The notes under the pieces are model-generated. The model was given only the letters and a program-made list of their open reading frames with translations, had not been told where the DNA came from and did no database searches. Positions 12,748 to 22,027 of a stretch of DNA of 64,000 nt are shown here, one piece after another. Made by a program: the position numbers and the translations under genes. The DNA lies in contig JANPYM010000008.1 of NCBI GenBank assembly GCA_025890175.1, positions 2,426,459-2,490,458 of the forward strand. The letters run 5' to 3'. How positions within the stretch are numbered: position 1 is the stretch's first letter; every line of letters begins with the position of its first letter. The stretch comes from Ciborinia camelliae (lineage: Eukaryota > Ascomycota > Leotiomycetes > Helotiales > Sclerotiniaceae).

Positions 12748-13391
12748 AGGCTATTTTGTATTTTTTTGGATGGGTGGGGTGGGGGTTTGGGGGTTATGTT
12801 GGGTGAGTGGGAGATTGGTAAGGAGGTGGGGAGGGAGGGAGATAGGGAGGGAGGGATTGGTGGATGGGATTGAGGATTGGTGGATGGGATTGAGATTGAG
12901 ATTGGTATTGAGGATTTGGTATTTTTGGTATTGTACTATACTATGTATGGGAATAGGAATCGGAATAGGAATAGAAAGGGAATGGAAGTCAATGCTAATC
13001 TTCCTAGGTAAGTAGGTAATGAAATTTGAATTTGAACTTGGGGATCGCTAGGGCTAGCTACCTTATGGAGATTGATTGATATATCTCGATATTCAATAAT
13101 ACAATATATATATACCTATATACCTATACCTATACCTATACCTATACATATATATGTATGTGTATATACAATCAACACCTACCTTACCTATAGGTACCCA
13201 TATACCCATATACCCATATACCCCGCCAACTAAATTTGACAAACGGTCGATATATACTCATACTATACCTATAGATAGGTACTATTACATAGGTCCACGT
13301 ACCTAGGTAAGTACAGTACTTTCAATATCTAGCTATAGCTATATATGATATGACATGATATGACAAGAATAGCATTCTCTTAGGAATAAAT

Positions 13392-13434
<43 letters not shown>

Positions 13435-14062
13435 TACCTACGCTTCCAAAATTATTATTATTGAAACTCTCGATTCGGGACTGATCTTCCAACGGTACAA
13501 CATTTCTTAACATCCATCCATGCATATGAATACCTACCCATACCTACCTACCTACCTACTATACTATAAAATACCGCTCCTTCAACAATAGACAAAAACT
13601 CAACGAGGGCCGGTTTCTGAGATGACTCAGGAGAATCCTGATGTTTTCCACCCATGCCGACTGAGCTCGGAAAAGCACTGTTCTATTCTAGCAGGGGAGT
13701 TTTGATGTGTATTGTGATTAACTATAGAGAAAAGATAGATATGCTATCGGATGAAGAGGATGGGTATAACTTCCAAAAAAAAAAACAGAGAAACCAAGTG
13801 GCAAGTCGCTGATGGATGAATGAATATGCAGGCAGGCGGAACCAACCAAGATATTCCAACCTAGAATTTGGCTCCGTTCGCTGAAACCCCGATCCCCATA
13901 AGAACGCCAACCCAGGGGGTATTACCCAAAGGAAAAATAGATAGCTGCTGATTAATTCGTCATCTCGTTTCCAGAGATGTTATGCATCTCGTATGCAACC
14001 AATGCAAATGCTGAGTGAGGGCTGGTGTTATATACAACCTCATTATGACTCTTGGATTGTCA
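12748..14062. other. Intergenic, microsatellite-rich
   Basis: No gene supported in 1.3 kb. It has G-rich GGGATTGAGGATT-like repeats at 12790-12910, a (GGAATA)n run near 12950-12980, CCTATA and CCCATATA tandems at 13108-13222, a (GA)n run at 13392-13434 and a (CCTA)n patch near 13540. Small open frames at 12770-13015, 13322-13525 and 13722-13910 are repeat-derived or have improbable composition. Confidence 0.7.
13392..13434. repeat. (GA)n dinucleotide repeat
   Basis: About 21 GA units with a single A interruption, in intergenic DNA. Confidence 0.9.
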
Positions 14063-15099
14063 TTACTTTGTGCTCGATTCAAGTACCCATGCATTGACAA
14101 TGTGACCTTCCACCCATCCTTGCGCTGGCAACGAAGCGTTGTCTTTGAGGAGTTTGCCCATATAGTTTATTTTGACATGTTTGGGCGGAGAGAGCTAGTT
14201 AACCTTATTAGCTTGAAATCTTAAGAGCGCCTTGGAATATACAAACCTCGAGCTTTTGAGTAATCGCTCTGACAAGTGATCGCACCGAATCGTTCTTCCC
14301 AATCTTGAACACTATATCTCCATTGATACCATGTTGAAACCTCGCTTTTACGGCTATCATTTCTTTCGCCTTGGCTTTCCCTTTCGTTTCCCTCCTCCTT
14401 AGAATCTCCTCATCCATTTCTTCACTTTCATCCTCCAAGTCTCCTTCATCATCGCTCTTCCCCGTCGCTCGCGCTGTAGCATCATCCAACAGATTTGCTG
14501 GATCAGAAACAATATGTTCAGGTACTGAATAATGTACACCCGAACTATCAAAACATCCCCTGACCGCCATATCCCCATCCGGTAGAGTCACTTCCGCCGC
14601 ATTCAAAATCATTTGCGCAGTCCCTAAACCTCCATCATCTTCACCGGTCTCTCCTCCTTTCCACATCACTTCCAATGAAGCTCTTATGGCTTGCCATATT
14701 TCAGGTCTTCCTGTAACACGAGTGTCGAAGAATTCCGTTCGTGCTCGATCTATTTCTCGTCGTGTCCATATTTTGCTCCCACTCATCCATGCGTGAGGTC
14801 GAAGGGGTTTATTTATATGTTCAGTGAGAGGGACACGGTGGTGGTGGTGTCGGGGAGAAGGAGTGCTAGTAGTGGAAGTATTGGTTGATGGTCTAGCTGG
14901 TCCTGATCGGGATTGAGGTCGCGAGGAAGATGCGATTGCTTGGGAAGAGGATGCACCAGCTCCTACGGAGTATTCAGCGGTGTGGGATCTGGAGAAACAA
15001 CAACCCTAAGCAAGAGATTCATGTTAGCTTTCAAAGTTTGGCGCAATAGAGTCATACTAGAAGATATGTTGGATGGATTGTAAAGAGAGAACATACCAT
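14063..15099 (-). CDS. UBTD1/2-like ubiquitin-domain protein with predicted N-myristoylated start
   Basis: A 297-aa model in three exons on the minus strand: 15099-15097 (the ATG alone), 15005-14247 and 14194-14063. The introns are 91 nt (GTATGT...TTAG) and 52 nt (GTTTGT...TAACTAG). Starting there gives MGCCFSRS, a glycine-2/cysteine N-terminus as in animal UBTD1/UBTD2 (which begin MGNC) and suited to myristoylation plus palmitoylation. Residues about 60-170 form the UBTD N-terminal domain (PLRPHAWMSGSKIWTRREID, EIWQAIRASLE, AQMILNAAEVTLPDG). A charged linker follows, then a C-terminal ubiquitin-like fold ending YMGKLLKDN and QGWVEGHIVNAWV. The family is linked to ubiquitin binding and E2 partnership; the fungal function is unknown. 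An internal ATG at 14786 would remove the lipidation motif and part of the first domain. Confidence 0.82.
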
Positions 15100-16603
15100 G
15101 GCGCATCATATGTCAATGAAGACACAACGTGCACGCACGTATTATTAAATTACTTTTGTAGAATTGTGTCTGTCAATAATGAAGAATGCGTATAAAAAGT
15201 TTGAGGATATTCCAAAAAGGATGGGATACACTGAGATCGCCACAGTGCAACCTGGAATAGAATGGACGATATCACTAATGCGTATTTGAACGAATGCTGA
15301 TGTGCTGGTAATGGTAATGTATAACAGGTCAAAAGAGAGAAACTTTGGATTATTCCATGATTGAATACAGTTCTACAAAATTTGACGATTGCATATAATT
15401 AATCTTTTTGGGGTGCTGGAGTAAAGGTTGTTTATGAGAAAGCATGAGAAAGCATGAGACAAGATTAGAAGGATGGATATGATTATTTGAGGCTAACTTG
15501 GAGTGAAGGTTAGAGTTGGAGTTGGAGTTTGGAGAGATCCATTTCTGGTAAAAGGCTAGATGCGGAATGACAGGGGTATAGATTTTAATAGAATTGATGA
15601 TTGGCTTTGAGTGAAGGGAGTCTACAGTAGTAGATGGATCGATAATAAACGGTATGACCGTATGAGGCCATGCATAATAGAAAAGAAAGCTTAATCGTAA
15701 AGTTTGGAGATAATCATGTCATATATGTCATATGTATCACTCAATTTTATATCTTCTCATGCAGTTTGCAAACACGTTATCTATCCCGTCTAGATAGATC
15801 CAATGCAAATTGAAGGTCAATAGTCAATATATTATGCAAGACCGTTCGTTGTATATATATATTTATATATTTATATATATTCAAGTAACAACCTTATAAG
15901 CCACTCTTCTCACTACAACACATCAATTGTACATCAGAAACACCAATTTCTCATACTTCACCCTGTTATACAAAGTATCGTCGTCTATGCTTTAACCCTT
16001 CCCCTTCTCCAAATTGCATGAACAGATATCAGATTTTGTCATTGTCACAATAGTATTGGAGGAATTCCCGTTTCTATTTTTGGTCCTTTAGGTATGATTG
16101 TGAGATTGTGAGATTGTGATGTCGGGTAGTTAGATGAACAAGCTAGAGTCCATATGTTTGGATAGGTATGTATCACATGCATCCAACAGTTGGTAAGATT
16201 CAAGTTGTTCCTTTAATTGGGTACCTACCCAATAATTACATAGAAATAAATGGATTAAGAGGTTGATATGCAGGTGTAGATACAGGTGTAGATACAGGTG
16301 CTGGTACTGGTACTGGTGCTGGTGCTTCAATAAATTTCGAGTGAAGCTTAGGAAGAATGAATGGAACCCAAGATATTTGCCCATCCTTACCTAATAATTC
16401 CTCTAACCCAAAAGAGTCTAGACCCCTCTCTACCCCACAATAATATTTCTCAGCCTGTCCCTCAATCCATGTATGAATCTCTCTTTGTAAGAAAATCTTC
16501 CCTCATCATCTCCATCAAACCAGCAGAACCAACTCCAACCACACCACCCAAAACACAAACCCTTACGTTTTCCCACCACCAAACCCAACCCATCACATTA
16601 AAA
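15100..16603. other. Intergenic between divergent UBTD-like gene and RPABC4
   Basis: 1.5 kb with no supported gene. It should hold both promoters. Visible features are an AT-rich ATATATTTATATATTT run near 15854-15885, a GTAGATACAGGTGCTGGTACTGG-type tandem near 16275-16325, and CA-rich pyrimidine DNA just upstream of RPABC4 (16500-16603), typical of a 5' leader. Confidence 0.7.
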
Positions 16604-16913
16604 ATGGACGACTCCTACCAAGTACCCACCTCTGTCCCTGCGACAAACCCCACACAAGCCCCCAACCCATACGGCGCATCGGGAGTCTTGGGCGATGGTC
16701 CTGCGATCAAATATTTGTGCGGCGATTGCAATGCGAGTGTGATGTTGAAGAGAGGTGATCCAATTAGATGCAAGGAGTGTGGTCATCGTGTTTTGTATAA
16801 GGAGAGGACTTCTCGGTATGTGGATATTCGTCTAGGGAGTGGTAGAGTAGTGTAGGTTGAGTGGAAGAGAAACTAATTTTGGTGATAGAATGGTTCAATT
16901 CGAGGCAAGATGA
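16604..16913 (+). CDS. RPB12: RNA polymerases I, II and III shared subunit RPABC4 (Rpb12/Rpc10)
   Basis: A 78-aa protein in two exons, 16604-16815 and 16889-16913, with a 73-nt intron (GTATGT...GATAG). The zinc-ribbon cysteines CGDC and CKECGH lie near residues 45-48 and 61-66, followed by RVLYKERTSRMVQFEAR, the near-invariant C-terminal tail of the family. Without splicing the frame would end in a non-conserved tail, so the tiny last exon (8 codons plus stop) is well supported. The subunit bridges Rpb2 and Rpb3 and stabilises all three nuclear polymerases. It is convergent with GPN1, an RNA polymerase II assembly GTPase, 380 bp away. Yeast Rpb12 has 70 aa, so the length fits. Confidence 0.95.
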
Positions 16914-17292
16914 TCGGGGTTAGTGTGCGAAATGAATGGGTGATTTGGGGGGTAAAAGTTTATGGGCTATGATATGCGAGGATAGAGAGATCTGGGGGGA
17001 AATGGAGAGATTTGGGAGAGGTTTGCGAAATGCTTGATGTGATTTTGTTGGAGTGGTAATGAATGGTTACGGTACGAGGCATATCTCGAGGCGCATTGGA
17101 ATAAACAGATTGTCACTACTCCATGGCCGGCGTATATTCTATAGAGGGTTAGGACATCCATATTGTGAATTACATTTTTTTTTTACCCAAAGCTATATTT
17201 TGGTATCAAAGCCGGTTACAGATGCGCCGCCATCAATGCTATATCCCCTAAAACTCCTTTGTACCAATCGCCAATTTTCCCCTGCTACATGT
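16914..17292. other. Short convergent intergenic region between RPABC4 and GPN1
   Basis: 379 bp between two converging stop codons, so it should hold both 3' untranslated regions and terminators. A T-run at about 17173-17182 is the only obvious signal. No gene or RNA seen. Confidence 0.7.
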
Positions 17293-18575
17293 TTATTGCA
17301 TGTTGTTCATCTGACTTGCTCTAATATATCGAGTGAAGCTATGATCGTCCGCATTGGATGGACCTCCTCCATCTCCCAGAGCTGCCTTGTATCTTGAACT
17401 TAATCCTTCAATATTATCCCCACCATCCTCGTCATCATCTCCGCCACCTGGTAACTCATCATCAGAGTCCTCCATATCACTTAGAGTATCCATATCGGTG
17501 GAGGGTTTGGCATCTGGTGGACCCCGAGCCTTAGAAGATGAAGATTCTCCTGAAACGGCCATATCCTTCATCAATTTGTCCAGCTCTTTCTCTCGATTTT
17601 CTTTCTTCTCGGCATCTCTCTGTTTTCTTCGTCGTTCCAATTCTGGCTTATAATCTCTCTCGAACTCCTCTGCTTTTTCTGACACGGCCTCAAAGAACTC
17701 ATCGATTCCAGCACCGGTCATCGAGCTGACACCCACCACACTCAAATGACTATAAAACTCCTCCAACATCAAACTCATACTATTGAGCAATGATCCCATA
17801 TATCCACTGCCACCACCTAACCCACCAGCACCCCCCTCTAGACCACCAAAGCTTCCTGCATCCTCCTCTTCTCTGAGAGCAGCCTGGAAAGTCTCAAAGT
17901 CCGTCATCCATTCCTTGGCGAATTCGGCATCCTTAACATCCGTCTTATTGAATACTAAAATCATTGGTAATTTTGTTTTATATAAAATACTGCAAGCATA
18001 CAGCATGTTACTCATAAAAGTACTCGTAGAAGACGTTCTTGGTGTATCAATGATGTACGCGATAACCGTGGGGAAACTCGAAGCCAAAGAATCCAATAAG
18101 ATACTTCCGGAAGCACTCCAAACGAAAACTTCAATCTGACCTGGCGTATCTACCAAAATATGTTTAATGGGAGTCGCATCTGGCTTCTCAGGATCGGGAG
18201 TAGTGCGCTTTTCGAGAACAGTCAATATCTGATCAATCTTAGTGGCGAAAAGATTGAGTGATGTGAGAATTCCTCCGTTTGGACCAAGGTTGTAACTTTT
18301 CATCACTTCTTGATAGTTGACCGAGTCGCGGATATCGATGTTACTTTCGAATGGAACATTTCGCACAGCGGGATCGAGGTTGATAACGTATGGGGGCTCT
18401 TTCTTGCCATGTAGATGAGAGTTTATTCGTTGCATGAAGGTGGTTTTACCAGAACCTGTTGAATGGGAATTAATGGTCGCATTCATCAAGTATGAATTTG
18501 GGAAAACTTACCGGCCATACCGACACATACAATAGAAACAGGCTTAGAAGCCTGTGGTTTCTTAGAATCTGCCAT
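17293..18575 (-). CDS. NPA3: GPN-loop GTPase 1 (GPN1/Npa3/XAB1), RNA polymerase II assembly and import factor
   Basis: A 408-aa protein in two exons, 18575-18512 and 18455-17293. The 56-nt intron splits the glycine codon inside the P-loop. Motifs in order: G1 GMAGSGKTT at residues 19-27; the diagnostic Gly-Pro-Asn insertion (LGPNGGI) at about 78-84; G3 [10 protein letters not shown] near 123-132; G4 NKTD near 191-194; and a long acidic, charged C-terminal tail (about 300-400) with [15 protein letters not shown] and a DSDDE run. GPN1 dimerises with GPN3 and chaperones assembly and nuclear import of RNA polymerase II. It diverges from CWF19 across 223 bp and converges on RPABC4. Confidence 0.96.
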
Positions 18576-18798
18576 ATTGTAGGTATTGTAGATTATTGGT
18601 AAAAAGTTCGAGTTATATGTATGAGGTGTAGAATCTGTAGATGGAGGAACTTGGCGGGGTGCGAAGTGGGATGCCTTTCAAATAAATTTCCTACCGCAGC
18701 TAAAGTAGCGCTCCCGTAATAATGCTTCTCGCTACCGGTCGGTACTGGGGCGACCATCATTTAAAAACATCCACATCACGTCAATAAACTTTGCAACA
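18576..18798. promoter_or_regulatory. Compact divergent promoter shared by GPN1 and CWF19
   Basis: 223 bp separate the two start codons of divergent housekeeping genes, so both promoters must lie here or extend into the genes. The middle (about 18690-18760) is GC-richer and contains a CTACCG/GCTACCGGTCGG stretch. No TATA box stands out. Co-regulation is an inference from layout. Confidence 0.55.
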
Positions 18799-20814
18799 AT
18801 GGATGGATTGGACGAATTTGAGAAAAGTTTAGCGGCAGAAAAGTCGGAGAGGGAAAGGAGTGAAAGGAGTTCGCGCAAAGATAAGGATCGAAAGCATCGA
18901 CATCATCATAGATCACGGCACCACAGGTCTAGGGAGGACGAGGACGAAGATAGAGACGATCATCGACACAAAAGATCAAGGCATTCCAGACATGATGAAG
19001 AAGATGATGATAGAAGGAAACGCAAGCATGAAAAGTCATCGGATCCCAAGGAAGATTTGCCAATTCCAGATGAAGAGGAAGCAGAAGCTCGAACAAAAGT
19101 TACTCGCGACTCTTGGATGACGGACCCTGCCGCGTTCGAATTCGATTATACACAGAAAGGATCTAAGAAGCCTACAGAGCCAAAAGTTGCTCCTAGACCA
19201 GATTACGATTTGAAAATTCATAAAAATGAACTTAATCACCATTTACAAGATCTAAATGAAGGGACTAAAAAACTGGACGATATCGAGGCAGGACATGAAG
19301 TCGATTATACATTTGGAGATTCGGGAGCCCAATGGCGAATGACGAAGTTAAAGGCGGTGTATACCCAAGCGGAACAAAGTGGAAAATCTATTGATGAGAT
19401 AGCTATAGCACGATTTGGAGGTCTACGTGAGTTTGATGATGCGCGAGAGGAACAAATTGAGCTTGACCGCCGAAGATTATATGGGCAAGGATATGTTGGA
19501 AAAGAGAAGCCCAGTGGAGAGTTGTTTCAAGAGAGGAAGTTGGATTTGGGTATCAGAAGGGGTTCGATACCACAGCATGATGAGCCAGCGGACCTACCTC
19601 AAGGGGAGATTATGGAAGAAACAAACGCACCCAAGCTTGACGCCACTGCCCTGAATCGATTAAAGGCTCAGATGATGAAAGCAAAGCTCAAGAAATCACC
19701 TGATGCTGCAAGACTCGAAGCTGAATATAATGCTGCAGCTTCCGCCGGATTAGCAACCACTTCAGAACCTGGTGTTGTAATATTAGGTAAGATGGATAAT
19801 AGAATGTTAGCGGGGACTCGCGGAGAGGTAAAGTCAATCGACAACAAGAGGGGTCGCGAAAGAGGTCTGGTGGAGGAGAATGAAGATATGACTATCGAAG
19901 ATATGGTTCGTGAAGAACGACGGACGAAAGGACAAGCAGGTGGTGATGGTATGCGCGCCGCTGAACGCATTGCCAAAGATGCCAAATTCGATAATGACCT
20001 CGACTACATGGACGACAACGCAAACAAGCTTGCGAAACGTGTACAAAAGTCCGAAATCAACTTGAGGAATACAGCCATAGGAGATTTCCAAAAGATGAAT
20101 CGCATCCTGGATTCATGCCAATTGTGTCATCATGAAGACAAAAACCAACCTCCCATTGCGCCGATCGTATCTCTGGCTACACGAGTCTACCTAACGCTCC
20201 CGACAGAGCCGGAATTGAGTGATGGTGGAGCCGTCATTGTACCCATCCAACACCGGACAAACCTGCTCGAATGTGACGATGATGAATGGGAGGAGATTAG
20301 AAATTTCATGAAATGCCTCACACGCATGTATCATGATCAAGGACGAGATGTAGTATTTTACGAAAATGCCGCAACCCCACACCGAAAGATGCACGCCGCC
20401 ATGCAGGTGGTGCCGCTGCCCTATAGCCTAGGAGAGACGGCCCCAGCCTTCTTCAAAGAAGCCATCTTGTCTTCGGATGAAGAGTGGACACAGCATAAGA
20501 AGCTCATCGACACGGCCGCGCGCGCCCGAGACGGTCTTGGGAAACTCGCCTTTCGCCGCTCGATCGCGAAGGAAATGCCCTATTTTCACGCTTGGTTTGA
20601 TCTGGATGGTGGCTTGGGACATATCGTGGAAGATGCCAATCGTTGGCCCCGGGGAGATCTCTTTGCGAGGGAAATCATCGGCGGGATGTTGGATGTTGAA
20701 CCTGATGTTATTAAACGACAGGGTCGGTGGAGTCGAGGGGGCGATAGACGATTAGATGGCTTTAGGAATCGTTGGAAGAAATTTGATTGGACTAGGGTTC
20801 TTACGGATGAGTAG
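18799..20814 (+). CDS. CWF19: CWF19-like spliceosome-associated protein (Cwf19/CWF19L2)
   Basis: A single-exon 671-aa protein. Residues 1-100 are an arginine/serine/histidine/aspartate-rich charged region (DKDRKHRHHHRSRHHRSRE), typical of splicing factors. The middle carries DSWMTDPAAFEFDYTQ and FGDSGAQWRMTKLKAVY, conserved in the Cwf19 N-terminus. From about residue 425 come the two CwfJ domains: CQLCHHEDKN (a zinc-binding CxxCHH), GGAVIVPIQHRTNLLECDDD, VVFYENAATPHRKMHAAMQV (HIT-like core), then YFHAWFDLDGGLGHIVEDAN and a C-terminal RKRxxW-like FRNRWKKFDWT. Cwf19 proteins associate with late spliceosomes and with lariat-debranching machinery. No intron interrupts it, unlike its neighbours. 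The assignment is firm from both C-terminal domains. Confidence 0.95.
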   Translation: MDGLDEFEKSLAAEKSERERSERSSRKDKDRKHRHHHRSRHHRSREDEDEDRDDHRHKRSRHSRHDEEDDDRRKRKHEKSSDPKEDLPIPDEEEAEARTKVTRDSWMTDPAAFEFDYTQKGSKKPTEPKVAPRPDYDLKIHKNELNHHLQDLNEGTKKLDDIEAGHEVDYTFGDSGAQWRMTKLKAVYTQAEQSGKSIDEIAIARFGGLREFDDAREEQIELDRRRLYGQGYVGKEKPSGELFQERKLDLGIRRGSIPQHDEPADLPQGEIMEETNAPKLDATALNRLKAQMMKAKLKKSPDAARLEAEYNAAASAGLATTSEPGVVILGKMDNRMLAGTRGEVKSIDNKRGRERGLVEENEDMTIEDMVREERRTKGQAGGDGMRAAERIAKDAKFDNDLDYMDDNANKLAKRVQKSEINLRNTAIGDFQKMNRILDSCQLCHHEDKNQPPIAPIVSLATRVYLTLPTEPELSDGGAVIVPIQHRTNLLECDDDEWEEIRNFMKCLTRMYHDQGRDVVFYENAATPHRKMHAAMQVVPLPYSLGETAPAFFKEAILSSDEEWTQHKKLIDTAARARDGLGKLAFRRSIAKEMPYFHAWFDLDGGLGHIVEDANRWPRGDLFAREIIGGMLDVEPDVIKRQGRWSRGGDRRLDGFRNRWKKFDWTRVLTDE

Positions 20815-20889
20815 TGAGTGAGTAGTGAGTAGTGACTGGTGGGTGGGTGGGTGAGTGGGCACAGAATTGAATACCTATACTCACACACG

Positions 20890-20925
20890 TATCATATCAT
20901 ATCATATCATATCATATCATACCAT
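20890..20925. repeat. (ATCAT)n pentanucleotide repeat
   Basis: Six or seven tandem ATCAT units just downstream of the CWF19 stop codon, probably in or near its 3' untranslated region. Confidence 0.85.
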
Positions 20926-21976
20926 ACCCTAACAACTATTCGATATCATAAATCCCATTGTACAATACCTGCCTGACTAGGTACCTGAACTAACTAGGTA
21001 TCTACCAAAGGCACAAAATTCATACCTTCCTACCTTCCTTCCTTCCTTCCTTTTTCCCTATCTACATAACATATAATACCTACTACCTACCTATTTAGGT
21101 CCTGGGCAATCAGACCCCTCCCCCCCCCTTTTTTTCCCCTTCGGCCTTCGGGTAACATAATATAATAACGGATCGGGTTGTATTTATTATATTCATCGAG
21201 ATGGATCGCTGGCCCGCTAGGTTGGTCTTCTGGTTCGGGTTCGGGTTCGGGTTCATCGGACTTCTGATTATGATTATGATTCCCTACTCGTCTGGGGTTT
21301 TTTGGGGGTTTTTTGGGGGGGGGGGTTGCTCGTCTGTATGTCTGTCTGTCTGTCTGTCTGTTTGTTTTTGTACGTGGGTAGATAGGTAGGAGGTAGGAGG
21401 TAGGAGGTAGGAGGTACCTGTATGTGTGTAGGTATATATATATATATATAAGATTTCCAATACAATACATACAATTCTCATTCTCCTTCTCATTCTCATT
21501 CTCATTTCCATCTTTATCTAAAATTTTATCCTCATCCTCATCCTCATCCTTATCCTTATCCTTATTTTCTTTCTCCATCTTTATTTCAAATTTTATCCTT
21601 ATTTTTATTTTTATTTTTATTTTCATCCTTTTTCTTATTTTTCTTCTCATTTTCCATTTCCTTCTCATCCTCATCCTCCTTCTCCTTCTCCATCTCCATC
21701 TCATTTTCATCTCCCTCTCCCTCTCCTTCTCCTTCTCATATCTACATAATCTAGCCCTACCTATCTACCTACCTATCTATCTATTCAACCTAGCCCTATC
21801 TATATAGCCCTACTTTGTACTAATCTAGTTTCTTTTCTTACTGTTTGTTTTCGGTCGGGCTTTAGTTTGTTTTGTGTTATTTTGTATTGTATTGTTGTAT
21901 TGTATTTTGTTAATTGGATTTTTGGTGGAAGATAGATGGAAGATAGATGGAGATGGGAGGGGGAGAGGGGAAAGGA

Positions 21977-22027
21977 AGGAGGAGGAGGAGGAGGAGAAGG
22001 AGGAGGAGGAGGAGGAGGAGGAGGAGG
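21977..22027. repeat. (GGA)n trinucleotide repeat
   Basis: About 17 GGA units with one AGA interruption. It forms the core of a purine-rich stretch at about 21920-22150. Confidence 0.9.

Noticed and set aside
21087..21710. 207-codon frame on the minus strand, Lys/Arg/Asp/Glu-rich
   Set aside because: It translates simple repeats; composition follows GAT/GAA/AAA units and the opposite strand is equally open.
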